Part shown: positions 37,298-45,524 of the stretch, piece by piece
Layout: each line of letters starts with the position of its first letter
Position numbering within the stretch: position 1 is the stretch's first letter
NCBI GenBank assembly: GCA_945860295.1
Contig: CAMAQH010000015.1
Coordinates: forward strand, 36,289 to 100,288
DNA length: 64,000 nt
Direction of reading: 5' to 3'
Source: Prosthecobacter debontii
Lineage (GTDB): Bacteria; Verrucomicrobiota; Verrucomicrobiia; Verrucomicrobiales; Verrucomicrobiaceae
Notes under the pieces: generated by a model
Database searches by the model: none
Told to the model about the DNA's origin: nothing
What the model saw: only the letters and a program-made list of their open reading frames with translations
Position numbers and translations under genes: made by a program

Positions 37298-37516
37298 ATC
37301 GTGAGTGTCATTGTCCCGGTGACGACCGGTGCCTTTGTCGGCAGCTTCGAGTTGGCTGATGGCAAAAAACGCGACGTGCCCTTCACAGGCGTGATGCGTC
37401 AGCCACCTAGTACCGACCTCAGCGGCCTGATCGGCGACGGCAACTTCCAACTGCCCTCTCTCTTAGTGGCACCCAACAATGAAGTCCTGTCCGGTGAGGT
37501 GGGCTTCGAGAAATAA
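37298..37516 (+). pseudogene. Orphan C-terminal fragment of an Ig-like surface protein
   Basis: About 72 codons directly after the propeller stop and in the same frame: VPVTTGAFVGSFELADGKKRDVPFTGVMRQ ... GDGNFQLPSLLVAPNNEVLSGEVGFEK. The pattern matches the C-terminal domain of the Ig-like protein at 11136-13124 (PTGFFTG, RAVGFRGMM, GEGYFLAPSS, VSGHVWI). No own start with a leader exists, so it is the remnant of a lost gene or a domain once fused to the propeller protein. Confidence 0.65.
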
Positions 37517-37536
37517 TGGAGCGCGCTCATCACGAC

Positions 37537-37631
37537 CCCATCCGCGAGCGGTGCTCGCTGGGGCGCCAGCCGATCCATTTCTTGAAGGTGTTGCTGAAGA
37601 CGAAGGGGTTTTGATAACCAACGGTATTGGC
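37537..37631. repeat. 95-bp direct repeat, copy 1 (AraC 3' end duplicate)
   Basis: Identical to 38875-38969. Read on the minus strand it encodes the last 31 residues of the AraC protein (from TVGYQNPF to HRSRMG). Beyond it, one synonymous-type change and a TGA replace the TAG of the intact gene, so a stop is kept. It abuts the stop codon of the ATPase gene by 2 bp. Confidence 0.95.
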
Positions 37632-37633
37632 TC

Positions 37634-38785
37634 TCAATCACCGATCTCTTCGCACAGCGTGTTGATTTGATGCAGCGGCAGCGCCTCCACCTGCTCATGC
37701 ACGGGATAGCGTTTCTCTCCGGGATGCACGATCCAGGCACGGTCGAGTTTCAAATCGGCGAGGGCGATGTGGAGCGATTTGGTCATCCTGGGGCCGTCGT
37801 TGAGTTTGAATTCGACACCATAGGATTTACCGCCTCGGAAGAGAAGCAGATCGAGTTCTGCACCATTGTGGGTGGCCCAATAATAGGTGTCGTGACTGCC
37901 GCAGAGTGCCAGAATTTGCTCCAGGGCGTAGCCTTCCCAGGAGGCTCCGAGCTTGGGATGCGAAAGGAGTTCTTTCTGATTTTTGATGCCGAGCAGGCTG
38001 TGCAGCAGGCCGCTGTCACGTACATAAACTTTCGGGGCTTTGAGTTCACGCTTGCCCAGATTCGTGTGCCACGGGGTAAGCCTGCGAGCGACATAGGTGC
38101 CGCACAGGATGTCGAGATAACTGCGCGCCGTGCCTTCTGAGGCGCTGAGCGCTCGGGCCAGTTCGGCGGCATTCCATACCTGTCCGTGGAAGTGTCCGAT
38201 CATGGTCCAGAAGCGCCGCAGCGTCTCTGCAGGTGTGCGGATGCCGAGTTGCGGCAAATCACGCTCAAGAAACGTGCGGACGAAATCGGCGCGCCAGCGC
38301 CAGCTGGCGGAATCGCTGCTAGCGAGAAAGGAACGCGGAAATCCACCGCGCAGCCAAAGTTCATCCAACTCGCTGGCTCCCACTTCACCCGTGTGAAAGC
38401 CGGTGAGATCGACAAAACCGATGCGGCCAGCAAGGCTCTCTGAAACGCCCTTAATGATGTGAGGCGATGCGGAGCCGAGAATGAGAAATCGAGCCGTTTG
38501 ATTGCGGCGATCTGCCAGCGGTCGCAATGCGGCAAACAACTCGGGCTGGCGCTGAATTTCATCGATCACCACCAGTCCGGTTAGTTTTTTCAAAGCAAGC
38601 TCAGGCTGGGCCAGCGCAGCACGGTCTTCGGCACTCTCCATATCAAACCAGTGACCACCGTCACGATCTGCGATCATGCGGGCCAGCGTGGTCTTGCCGC
38701 ACTGACGCGGTCCCAACAGCGCGGTCACTGGATTTTCATCCAAAGCAGTTTCAAGCTGGGCCATGGCTTTCGGTCGATCTAACAT
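37634..38785 (-). CDS. AAA-type ATPase with DUF4143
   Basis: A 383-residue protein: P-loop GPRQCGKTT (residues 25-33, Lys31), Walker B VVIDEIQ, sensor-like LILGSAS, and a C-terminal DUF4143 domain with the endonuclease-like ELDLLLFRGGKSYGVEFKLND (the E/D-x-E-x-K core of a restriction-like fold). Such genes are scattered singletons in many bacteria and their role is unknown. It lies between two identical 95-bp copies of the AraC gene end, so it probably arrived by insertion. Confidence 0.88.
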   Translation of the reverse strand: MLDRPKAMAQLETALDENPVTALLGPRQCGKTTLARMIADRDGGHWFDMESAEDRAALAQPELALKKLTGLVVIDEIQRQPELFAALRPLADRRNQTARFLILGSASPHIIKGVSESLAGRIGFVDLTGFHTGEVGASELDELWLRGGFPRSFLASSDSASWRWRADFVRTFLERDLPQLGIRTPAETLRRFWTMIGHFHGQVWNAAELARALSASEGTARSYLDILCGTYVARRLTPWHTNLGKRELKAPKVYVRDSGLLHSLLGIKNQKELLSHPKLGASWEGYALEQILALCGSHDTYYWATHNGAELDLLLFRGGKSYGVEFKLNDGPRMTKSLHIALADLKLDRAWIVHPGEKRYPVHEQVEALPLHQINTLCEEIGD

Positions 38786-38867
38786 GGCCGAGTTTTATCC
38801 ATGAAAATCCTTACTTCAAGTGAGGATTTACTTGGACATAGTGAGCTCAACCTACCGGTGCAGGCGG

Positions 38868-39755
38868 CTACGAGCCCATCCGCGAGCGGTGCTCGCTGGG
38901 GCGCCAGCCGATCCATTTCTTGAAGGTGTTGCTGAAGACGAAGGGGTTTTGATAACCAACGGTATTGGCCACGGTCTCGACTTTGAGGTTGGTGGTGGAA
39001 AGCAGCTCGCAGGCCTTTCTCATGCGCAGCCAGGTGACGTGATGCATGGGCGTGCGGCCCAGAGCGCGACGACACAGGCGGCGCAGGTGCTCGGCACTAA
39101 CGTGGGCCTGATGGGCGAGTTCATCGAGCGTCCAATCACGACCGACATCAGCAGCGACCATCTCCCACAAGCGCCACAGGCGGTCGTCCTGCTGCCAGGG
39201 CTGGGCGAAGCGCTCGACGTAGCTTTGGATCAGCTCGACCCAGTGAAACATGGCGGCGGGCTTGGCCTCGTGCGCGGACTCATCAATGAGGCCCTCGATA
39301 GCATTCCACAACGACTGCCCGTGAAACGCGGCCATCTGTGGTGAGCTGCTGTTGAGGATGGGCTTCTGCTCGGGCTGCTGCTCGTAGCGCACCCAGCAGC
39401 AGCGCCAGTCCTTGCCCTTCACGGCTTCAAAGGCATTCACCATGAATGGCGGCAGCGCCACGGCCATGCCGGCACTGCATTTCTGCCAGCGGCCATCGAC
39501 GAGCACCCTGCCCTCTCCACTGAGACAGGCGAGGAAATACAAGCCGCCCTGATGCATCCGCACGATGCGGTAGGGCGCACGTGCGGTCATGACGCCTGCA
39601 TGTGAGATGCGATGTGTCTTCAGCGTGCCGCAGACGGGTGAACCGCGCAGCCAAGCGCGCTTGTCCATCTCACTGGCACGGACAACGTGAAAATCGGTCT
39701 TCTCCCCGTGGGTGTGCGTTTCGGATAGTTCGAGGATGGAAGATGCTGCGTGCAT
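38868..39755 (-). CDS. AraC-family transcriptional regulator
   Basis: A 295-residue regulator. The N-terminal cupin-like ligand-binding domain (RIVRMHQGGLYFLACLSGEGRVLVDGRWQKCSAGMAVALPP) is followed by two C-terminal helix-turn-helix motifs (WTLDELAHQAHVSAEHLRRLCRRALG and KVETVANTVGYQNPFVFSNTFKKWIGWRPSEHR). The ATG at 39755 is chosen because the open frame further upstream is made of the operator repeats. It is divergent from the PEP-hydrolase-like gene and probably controls it. Its last 95 bases are duplicated at 37537. Confidence 0.92.
   Translation of the reverse strand: MHAASSILELSETHTHGEKTDFHVVRASEMDKRAWLRGSPVCGTLKTHRISHAGVMTARAPYRIVRMHQGGLYFLACLSGEGRVLVDGRWQKCSAGMAVALPPFMVNAFEAVKGKDWRCCWVRYEQQPEQKPILNSSSPQMAAFHGQSLWNAIEGLIDESAHEAKPAAMFHWVELIQSYVERFAQPWQQDDRLWRLWEMVAADVGRDWTLDELAHQAHVSAEHLRRLCRRALGRTPMHHVTWLRMRKACELLSTTNLKVETVANTVGYQNPFVFSNTFKKWIGWRPSEHRSRMGS
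38875..38969. repeat. 95-bp direct repeat, copy 2 (inside AraC gene)
   Basis: The 3' coding end of the AraC gene, identical base for base to 37537-37631. The two copies are 1338 bp apart in the same orientation and enclose the ATPase gene. Confidence 0.95.
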
Positions 39756-39761
39756 TGAGAG

Positions 39762-39861
39762 GAAGTTTGCGGTTGTTTGCAGTGGTTGGTGCTTCGCACG
39801 TTTGCAGTGGTTTGATAACAACTGCAAACCACACCAACCATCGCAAACAACCGCAAACTTC
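39762..39861. promoter_or_regulatory. Large dyad-symmetric operator between AraC and PEP-hydrolase genes
   Basis: Two 30-base arms (39762-39791 and 39832-39861) are inverted copies matching at 28 of 30 positions, with a further inner pair (39800-39808, 39821-39829). The element contains GTTTGC at 39765, 39775 and 39800, and its complement GCAAAC at 39824, 39843 and 39853. The 10-base step equals one helical turn, as for AraC-type half-sites. It fills the whole gap between the two divergent starts. Confidence 0.8.
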
Positions 39862-39870
39862 ACCACCGCC

Positions 39871-40731
39871 ATGCCAAACATCTGGACCGGAATCGGAAAT
39901 CCCTACACGAAACAAGAAGTCGTGGATCGTCTCAAAGCCACGCTTGCCAAAGGTGAGCCGATCATCGCTGCGGGTGCGGGCACGGGCATCAGCGCCAAGT
40001 TTATCGAGAAGGGCGGCGCGGACCTGATCATCATTTATAATAGCGGTCGCTTCCGCATGATGGGCCACGGCAGCACTTGCGGCCTGATGGCGTATGGCGA
40101 TGCCAATGCGATCGCGATGGAGATCGGCGAGTATGAAGTGCTTCCCGTGGTTAAAGAGATCCCGGTCATCTGCGGCGTCCATGCCACGGACCCACGCCGC
40201 CGCATGTGGCACTGGCTCGGTCGCGTGAAGGAGATGGGTTTCTCCGGCGTGAACAATTTCCCCACTCACACCATCGTCGATGGTCACTTCCGTGGCGTGC
40301 TAGAAGAGACCGGCATGGGCGTGCATAAGGAGTTTGAGATGATCGGCCTGGCCACCAAGATGGACCTGTTCAGCATCGTCTATGTAGCCACGCCTGAAGA
40401 AGCGATCGAGATGGCCAAGAACGGCGCGGATGCGATCATCGCCCATGTCGGCACGACTGTCGGTGGCAGCATTGGCGTGACGAATGCCGTGATGAGCTGG
40501 GATCACACGGTAAAGATCACGCAGGACATCATCGATGCCGCTCGCAGCGTGAAGAAAGACATCTTTACCCTCACGCATGGCGGGCCGATCAACACGCCGA
40601 AGGATGTCGAGTACATCCTCAGCAAGACAAGCGCGGATGGCTTTGTCGGAGCCAGCAGTCTGGAGCGCATGGGCGTCGAAGATTCACTGACGACCCTGAC
40701 CCGCGAGTTCAAAAAAGTGCCGAAGCCTTGA
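39871..40731 (+). CDS. Phosphoenolpyruvate hydrolase-family TIM-barrel protein
   Basis: A 286-residue protein of PF09370 (PEP hydrolase-like/TIM-barrel signal transduction family): MPNIWTGIGNPYTKQEVVDRL, IIAAGAGTGISAKFIEKGGADLIIIYNSGRFRM, ATDPRRRMWHWLGRVKEMGFSGVNNFPTH, and THGGPINTPKDVEYIL. It is often paired with a Tm-1-like ATP-binding protein, which is absent here. The AraC gene is divergent with a dyad operator between them, so expression is probably inducer-controlled. The substrate is unknown; PEP mutase-like C-C or C-P chemistry is likely. Confidence 0.88.
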   Translation: MPNIWTGIGNPYTKQEVVDRLKATLAKGEPIIAAGAGTGISAKFIEKGGADLIIIYNSGRFRMMGHGSTCGLMAYGDANAIAMEIGEYEVLPVVKEIPVICGVHATDPRRRMWHWLGRVKEMGFSGVNNFPTHTIVDGHFRGVLEETGMGVHKEFEMIGLATKMDLFSIVYVATPEEAIEMAKNGADAIIAHVGTTVGGSIGVTNAVMSWDHTVKITQDIIDAARSVKKDIFTLTHGGPINTPKDVEYILSKTSADGFVGASSLERMGVEDSLTTLTREFKKVPKP

Positions 40732-40737
40732 TGGGAG

Positions 40738-41703
40738 TCACTCCTTCACCAAAGCCGGAGCATTCTCCGGAATTTTGATCGTTGGTTCGCCACCGAGATA
40801 ACCAAGCGAGGTGAGGAACAGGTCCATCTGCTTGGCGGTGACTTGAATCCACGGCTCTTTGTTGAAGAAACCGTGCGGCATGTCGGCAGCGCTCCACATC
40901 TCGGCGCTCAGGCCGAGAGCTTTGGCTTTGGTCACATACTCGTCACCGCCAACCTTGAGTTTGTCAGCGGTGCCGAAGAAGAGAATGGCGGGAGGTGTGT
41001 CTTTGCTGACGAAGTTGTTCGGGGTGATCGCCTCGGCCATTTCAAGGGTCGTGGCGGTGTCGCCAGTATCGCGTTGCTTGAAAAGCGTGGCGATGTTCAT
41101 GGCGGGATTGAATAGCACCATCGCGTTGGGTTTGGCGGAGATGGATTTGTCATCCGACTCGGCATCGTAGGCAGTGCAAAGAGCCGTGCAGGCCGCGAGA
41201 TGGCCGCCTGCGGAGCCACCTGCTGCGATGACTTTGTTCGGATCAATGCCGAGTTCTACTGCATGACCACGCACCCAGCGGATGGCGCTCTTGGCATCTT
41301 CCACGGCCTTGTCGGGTGTGGTCTTGTGAAGGCTCAGAATGCGGTAGTCCGCACACGCGGCGACGATGCCACGACTAGCCAGATACTCCGCCTGCGGCAC
41401 GAATTGAAGATACGAGCCGCTCTTCCAGCCGCCGCCAAAGAAGAACACGACACATGGGCGCTGCACCGCCGTTTGCACTTCACCCGCTGGAGCGAACACA
41501 TGCAGCTTCAGCTCGCCCTGCGGTGTGGTCTTATAGACGACCTCACTCGTCTTCACGGCCTCAGTCGTGAGCTTGACGGTGCCCCTCTTGCCACCACCTT
41601 TGGCTTTCTGCGCATGAAGAATCGGGGCGGTGATAAGCAGCAGACAGAGCAAGGAGAGAGTGAGGAGTGATTTCACGGGATGAATTAAGAGGTGCGTTTC
41701 CAT
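40738..41703 (-). CDS. Secreted alpha/beta hydrolase (BD-FAE-like esterase)
   Basis: A hydrolase with signal peptide (KSLLTLSLLCLLLITAPILHAQ). It has oxyanion HGGG-like FFFGGGWKSGS, nucleophile AAGGSAGGHLAA, and late Asp and His positions (FFGTADKLKVGGDE; MPHGFFNKEP), matching bacterial carboxylesterases such as BD-FAE. The ATG at 41703 overlaps the DUF423 gene by 19 bases; a GTG at 41673 that begins VKSLLTL is an equally good start. It faces the PEP-hydrolase gene, ending 6 bp from it. Confidence 0.82.
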   Translation of the reverse strand: METHLLIHPVKSLLTLSLLCLLLITAPILHAQKAKGGGKRGTVKLTTEAVKTSEVVYKTTPQGELKLHVFAPAGEVQTAVQRPCVVFFFGGGWKSGSYLQFVPQAEYLASRGIVAACADYRILSLHKTTPDKAVEDAKSAIRWVRGHAVELGIDPNKVIAAGGSAGGHLAACTALCTAYDAESDDKSISAKPNAMVLFNPAMNIATLFKQRDTGDTATTLEMAEAITPNNFVSKDTPPAILFFGTADKLKVGGDEYVTKAKALGLSAEMWSAADMPHGFFNKEPWIQVTAKQMDLFLTSLGYLGGEPTIKIPENAPALVKE

Positions 41704-42068
41704 TTCACAGTCGCTAGGAGTAGCCAGCCGACCATGAGTGAAAGTCCGCCAAGTGGCGTCACAGGACCGAGCCATTTCCAGCCGAAGTAGGATAGCGCAT
41801 AGATCGAACCGCTGAAGAGCAGCATCCCAAAGAAAAGGCAGCGCCAAGCCCATGCGGCCTGCTTTCCACCAGCGCCGATGAACAAGGCCAGCACATAGAG
41901 AAAAATGCTGTGCGGCAAGTGATAGCGCACGGCGGTTTCCCAATCGCCGAGCTTGCCAGCGGCGATCAATGTGTCGTGGATGGGGCCATGCGCGCCCATG
42001 GCTCCGAGGGCGACGGCTGCGAAGCCGGAAAGAGCTGAGAGGCGGAGAAGTTCACGGTCAGGTTGCAT
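41685..42068 (-). CDS. DUF423 small membrane protein
   Basis: A 127-residue protein with four membrane helices: RLSALSGFAAVALGAMGAHG, the conserved HSIFLYVLALFIG, FFGMLLFSGSIYALSYFGWKWLGPVTPLGG and SLMVGWLLLATVKW. These are the DUF423/YgdD signatures. The role is unknown. The ATG at 42068 gives the normal family length; the open frame continues upstream to 42176 without hydrophobic or conserved sequence. Confidence 0.88.
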   Translation of the reverse strand: MQPDRELLRLSALSGFAAVALGAMGAHGPIHDTLIAAGKLGDWETAVRYHLPHSIFLYVLALFIGAGGKQAAWAWRCLFFGMLLFSGSIYALSYFGWKWLGPVTPLGGLSLMVGWLLLATVKWKRTS

Positions 42069-42159
42069 GGCGTGATGGGGAAGCATCGGCGGCGGTTTGT
42101 CAATCAGGCAGCCGATACAGTCTGAAAGCTCACGACTGTTTGAAACGAAATAGGCTGTC

Positions 42160-44430
42160 ATGTTTCGCTTGCTCATCGGTTACGCCATTCTCACCTCAGC
42201 CACCCTGGCAGCGGTGGATTACGAGCAGGTAGTCAAGCCGCTGCTGAAGACTCATTGCGTGAAGTGTCATGGAGCGACGACGCAAAAATCGAAACTGCGA
42301 CTGGATACCGGAGCCGCCTTGCTCAAAGGCGGAAGTCGAGGTGCTGCGGTGATTCCTGGAAAGGCGGAGGATAGTCTGCTAATCAAAGCCGTGCAGGGTA
42401 AGCATGGTGACCTGCCGCAGATGCCCTACAAACGGGGGCCGCTGGACTCTGCGCAGATCGAACTGCTCCAGCGCTGGGTGAATCAGGGTGCCAAAGCACC
42501 CGAAAATGAGAGACCAAGCGATGATCGCCACTGGGCCTATATCGCGCCGAAGAAACTAGCTGCAGGTGGCCTGAGTGTGGACAGCTTTGTCGAGGCTCGA
42601 TTGAAGAAGGCAGGCCTGACTTTCTCACCTGAAGCAGCGCACGAGACACTGACCCGGCGCTTATGTTTGGATCTCACGGGACTGCCGCCACTGGGGGATC
42701 TGACGGAGCCTTCGGAGAAGCTGATCACGAAACTGCTCACGTCCCCGCACTATGGTGAGCGCTGGGGCCGCTGGTGGCTGGATCAGGCGCGCTATGCAGA
42801 CAGCAATGGTTACAGCATCGATGCGCCACGCAGCATCTGGCCGTATCGAGACTGGGTGGTGCAGGCGCTGAATGCTGACATGCCGTTTGATCAATTCAGC
42901 ATCGAGCAACTCGCCGGTGACATGCTGCCAAAGCCAACTCCTTCACAACTCATCGCCACAGGGTTCCATCGGAATACGCAAATCAATCAAGAAGGCGGCA
43001 TCGATAAAGAACAGTTTCGGATTGAAAGCGTCTTTGATCGTGTGGCCACGACTGGAACGGTCTGGCTAGGACTGACCATCGGCTGCGCGCAGTGTCATGA
43101 TCATAAGTTCGATGCCGTCAGCCAGCGTGAGTATTACCAGATGTTCGCCTTCTTGAACAACCAAGATGAACCGACACTGCCCGTCGTAGATCCGCGCAAC
43201 AATCTCAACCGACTGAAGGTGCAGCATGGGGAGGTGCTCAAGAAGATCGACGCCCATCTTCAGGAGCATATCAGCGACTTGATGGAGTGGGAAAAGGAAC
43301 TCGGTGAAGCATCGAGAAAACTGCTCGCCGCAGATGCGGTCAAAAGTATCGCCAAACTGAAGGCGAAGCGCACGATTGCGGATCAGCGTATTCTTTTCAA
43401 AGCGATGACGGGCACAGCTGATCCTATTTTCAATCCGCTCTATGATCGACATTTGGAGTTGGAAACGGCCCTCAAAAATGGCACTACCACGCTGGTGATG
43501 AAGGAGCTGCCGCAGCCGCGTAAAACCACGATATTCATCAAAGGCGACTTCACCCGTCCCGCCGACGAAGTGAAGCCAGGTGTGCTCGCGATTTTACCGC
43601 CGCTGAAGAAGGAGAAGCCGACACGCTTGGACTTTGCCCGCTGGCTGGTGGCGAGGCAGAACCCGCTGACCGCGCGCGTGATTGTGAACCGCGTGTGGCA
43701 GCAGTATTTCGGACATGGTCTGGTGGAGACAGAGAATGATTTCGGCACCATGGGCAGCATGCCAAGTAATCCTGAACTGCTGGACTGGCTCGCGGTGGAA
43801 CTCATGGATAGCGGCTGGAGCTTGAAGCATCTGCACCGACTCATCGTCACCAGCCGCACTTACCGCCAAAGCTCCACTGTCCAGGTGGCAGCAGCGAAAG
43901 TGGACCCAAATAACGTGTTGCTCTGGCGGCAAAATCGTCTGCGGCTGGATGCTGAGATCGTCCGCGATGTGTGCCTGACTGCCAGCGGAATGCTTTCCCC
44001 TAAAATGGGTGGACCACCGGTCTATCCACCGATCCCAGAAGGTGTCATGGGACTCGGGCAGGTGAAACGCACTTGGCAAGTGAGCAAGGGAGATGACCGC
44101 TATCGGCGTGGGCTTTACACCTTCATTTTCCGGGCGACTCCGCCACCTGGATTGAGTGTTTTCGATGCGCCGGACGGCTTTAGCACCTGCACCCGGCGAC
44201 TGCGTAGTAATACGCCGCTTCAGGCGCTGACGCTGCTCAATGACAGCGCTTCGGTGGAGTTTGCCCAGTCGCTAGCCCGCATCATCGAGAGGGAGGGACT
44301 GGAATCTGGCTTCCGCCGCTGCACGGCACGGGTGCCCACCACCGAAGAAAAGCAGGCGCTAGCCGGATTGGCGTCCATGGAGATCGCGCGGGTGCTGCTA
44401 AACCTGGACGAAACGATCACGCGGGAATAA
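42160..44430 (+). CDS. PSCyt1-DUF1549-DUF1553 secreted haem protein
   Basis: A 756-residue paralogue of the protein at 31124: signal peptide MFRLLIGYAILTSATLAA, PSCyt1 with CVKCHG near residue 28, DUF1549 with CAQCHDHKFDAV near 310, a helical spacer, and DUF1553 ending in SNTPLQALTLLNDSASVEFAQSLA. It has no DUF1501 neighbour. It lacks the short insertion of the other copy. Presumably exported to the periplasm; covalent haem attachment at CxxCH is predicted from the motif only. Confidence 0.88.
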   Translation: MFRLLIGYAILTSATLAAVDYEQVVKPLLKTHCVKCHGATTQKSKLRLDTGAALLKGGSRGAAVIPGKAEDSLLIKAVQGKHGDLPQMPYKRGPLDSAQIELLQRWVNQGAKAPENERPSDDRHWAYIAPKKLAAGGLSVDSFVEARLKKAGLTFSPEAAHETLTRRLCLDLTGLPPLGDLTEPSEKLITKLLTSPHYGERWGRWWLDQARYADSNGYSIDAPRSIWPYRDWVVQALNADMPFDQFSIEQLAGDMLPKPTPSQLIATGFHRNTQINQEGGIDKEQFRIESVFDRVATTGTVWLGLTIGCAQCHDHKFDAVSQREYYQMFAFLNNQDEPTLPVVDPRNNLNRLKVQHGEVLKKIDAHLQEHISDLMEWEKELGEASRKLLAADAVKSIAKLKAKRTIADQRILFKAMTGTADPIFNPLYDRHLELETALKNGTTTLVMKELPQPRKTTIFIKGDFTRPADEVKPGVLAILPPLKKEKPTRLDFARWLVARQNPLTARVIVNRVWQQYFGHGLVETENDFGTMGSMPSNPELLDWLAVELMDSGWSLKHLHRLIVTSRTYRQSSTVQVAAAKVDPNNVLLWRQNRLRLDAEIVRDVCLTASGMLSPKMGGPPVYPPIPEGVMGLGQVKRTWQVSKGDDRYRRGLYTFIFRATPPPGLSVFDAPDGFSTCTRRLRSNTPLQALTLLNDSASVEFAQSLARIIEREGLESGFRRCTARVPTTEEKQALAGLASMEIARVLLNLDETITRE

Positions 44431-44545
44431 GAAGTTTTTTCTCGCTAATTGGGCCGGTGGTTTGTCTAATGACGATGGGTGACGGAATATTCTTCTGGCA
44501 CTCAAATATATATCATAACCAAACCAAACCAATAAACGCATTACT

Positions 44546-45427
44546 ATGAAACGAGCACTCCAAAGAGGTTTTACCCTCATTGAACTCCTGGTGGTGATCA
44601 CCATTATCGCAATTCTTGCGAGCTTGGCGGTCCCTACTTTTGGCGTCATCCAAGACATGGCCAACCAAACCTCCACGTCGAACAACTGCCGACAGATCAT
44701 CATGGCCATGAAGATCTTCGCGCAGGAAAACAACTCCATCTACCCAGACTCCTACAACAACCCAAACACAGGCGGGCAGGCTGTAACGGCCAACGATGCT
44801 TTCCGCGTGTTGCTGCAGGAAGAAGTCATCCAGGACGAGCGCATTTTCGGCGCGAAGGCCTCGATGTATCAGCCAGATGGCAACATCGGTACAGCTCCAG
44901 GCTATGATCAGGCACTGCAGGCAGGTGAAAACCACTGGGCGATGACCCAGGGCCAGACAACATCCAGCAATGGCATCATGCCTCTGGTATTCGAAAACCC
45001 GCTCGCCCCAAGTTGGCCGCCGAACTGGAATTGCGACGCTGCTGGTCAGCTCAAGCCAGGCCGCACATGGCGCGGTGGAAAGGTCATCATCGGACGCAAC
45101 GACAACTCCGTGAACGTCGAACAGCTTGCGTCTAAAAGAGGCGGTTCTGTCGGCCCCAAGGCGATGGCAGGTGGCTATGACATCTTCACCATGGCCAGTC
45201 AGAATCAGCCCCAGCAGGTGCTGAACATCTTGGCTGGTGGCGGACAGAGTTCCCAGATGGGTGATCCAAGTGGCCAGCTCCCAGGGCTCCCAGGTGCTCC
45301 TGGTGGTTTGCCAGCTCTTCCTGGTGCACCTGGTGGCCTGCCTCCAGCTCCTGGTGGTCTACCCCCACTTCCAGGCGCAGCTCCTGCTGGTCTGCCAGCT
45401 CTTCCTGGTGCACCTCCCGGTCAGTAA
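44546..45427 (+). CDS. Type IV pilin-like pseudopilin with Pro/Gly-rich tail
   Basis: A 293-residue protein with a prepilin N-terminus (RGFTLIELLVVITIIAILASLAVP), with cleavage expected after Gly8 and Glu at mature position 5. The middle part resembles verrucomicrobial and planctomycete type II secretion G-like proteins (NNCRQIIMAMKIFAQENN...PDGNIGTAPGYDQ). The last 50 residues are a low-complexity tail built from LPGAPGG/LPALPGAP-like units, unusual for pseudopilins. No pilus assembly genes are adjacent. The gene ends in a strong terminator. Confidence 0.85.
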   Translation: MKRALQRGFTLIELLVVITIIAILASLAVPTFGVIQDMANQTSTSNNCRQIIMAMKIFAQENNSIYPDSYNNPNTGGQAVTANDAFRVLLQEEVIQDERIFGAKASMYQPDGNIGTAPGYDQALQAGENHWAMTQGQTTSSNGIMPLVFENPLAPSWPPNWNCDAAGQLKPGRTWRGGKVIIGRNDNSVNVEQLASKRGGSVGPKAMAGGYDIFTMASQNQPQQVLNILAGGGQSSQMGDPSGQLPGLPGAPGGLPALPGAPGGLPPAPGGLPPLPGAAPAGLPALPGAPPGQ

Positions 45428-45455
45428 TCTAAACTGATTTAATCAAACTCACAGC

Positions 45456-45490
45456 GCCGTCGGGAGTCTCTCCCGACGGCGTTTTCTTTT
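45456..45490 (+). terminator. Rho-independent terminator after the pseudopilin gene
   Basis: A perfect 11-bp stem (gccgtcgggag / ctcccgacggc) with a 3-base loop at 45456-45480, followed by gttttctttt at 45481-45490. Confidence 0.95.
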
Positions 45491-45524
45491 GCCCACCACG
45501 CGAACGCGCGCCAATCATCCCACC

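Noticed and set aside
37295..37516. Programmed stop-codon readthrough from the propeller gene into the downstream fragment
   Set aside because: VQAQ is a common natural C-terminus for such surface proteins, and no recoding signal is visible; a fragment is the simpler explanation.
44496..44511. TGGCAC-like -24 element before the pseudopilin gene as a sigma-54 promoter
   Set aside because: The -12 GC is replaced by TA, so the match is incomplete.
45186..45413. 75-codon minus-strand open frame rich in His, Gln and Glu
   Set aside because: It is the antisense of the Pro/Gly-rich pilin tail and its repeats arise from that low complexity.
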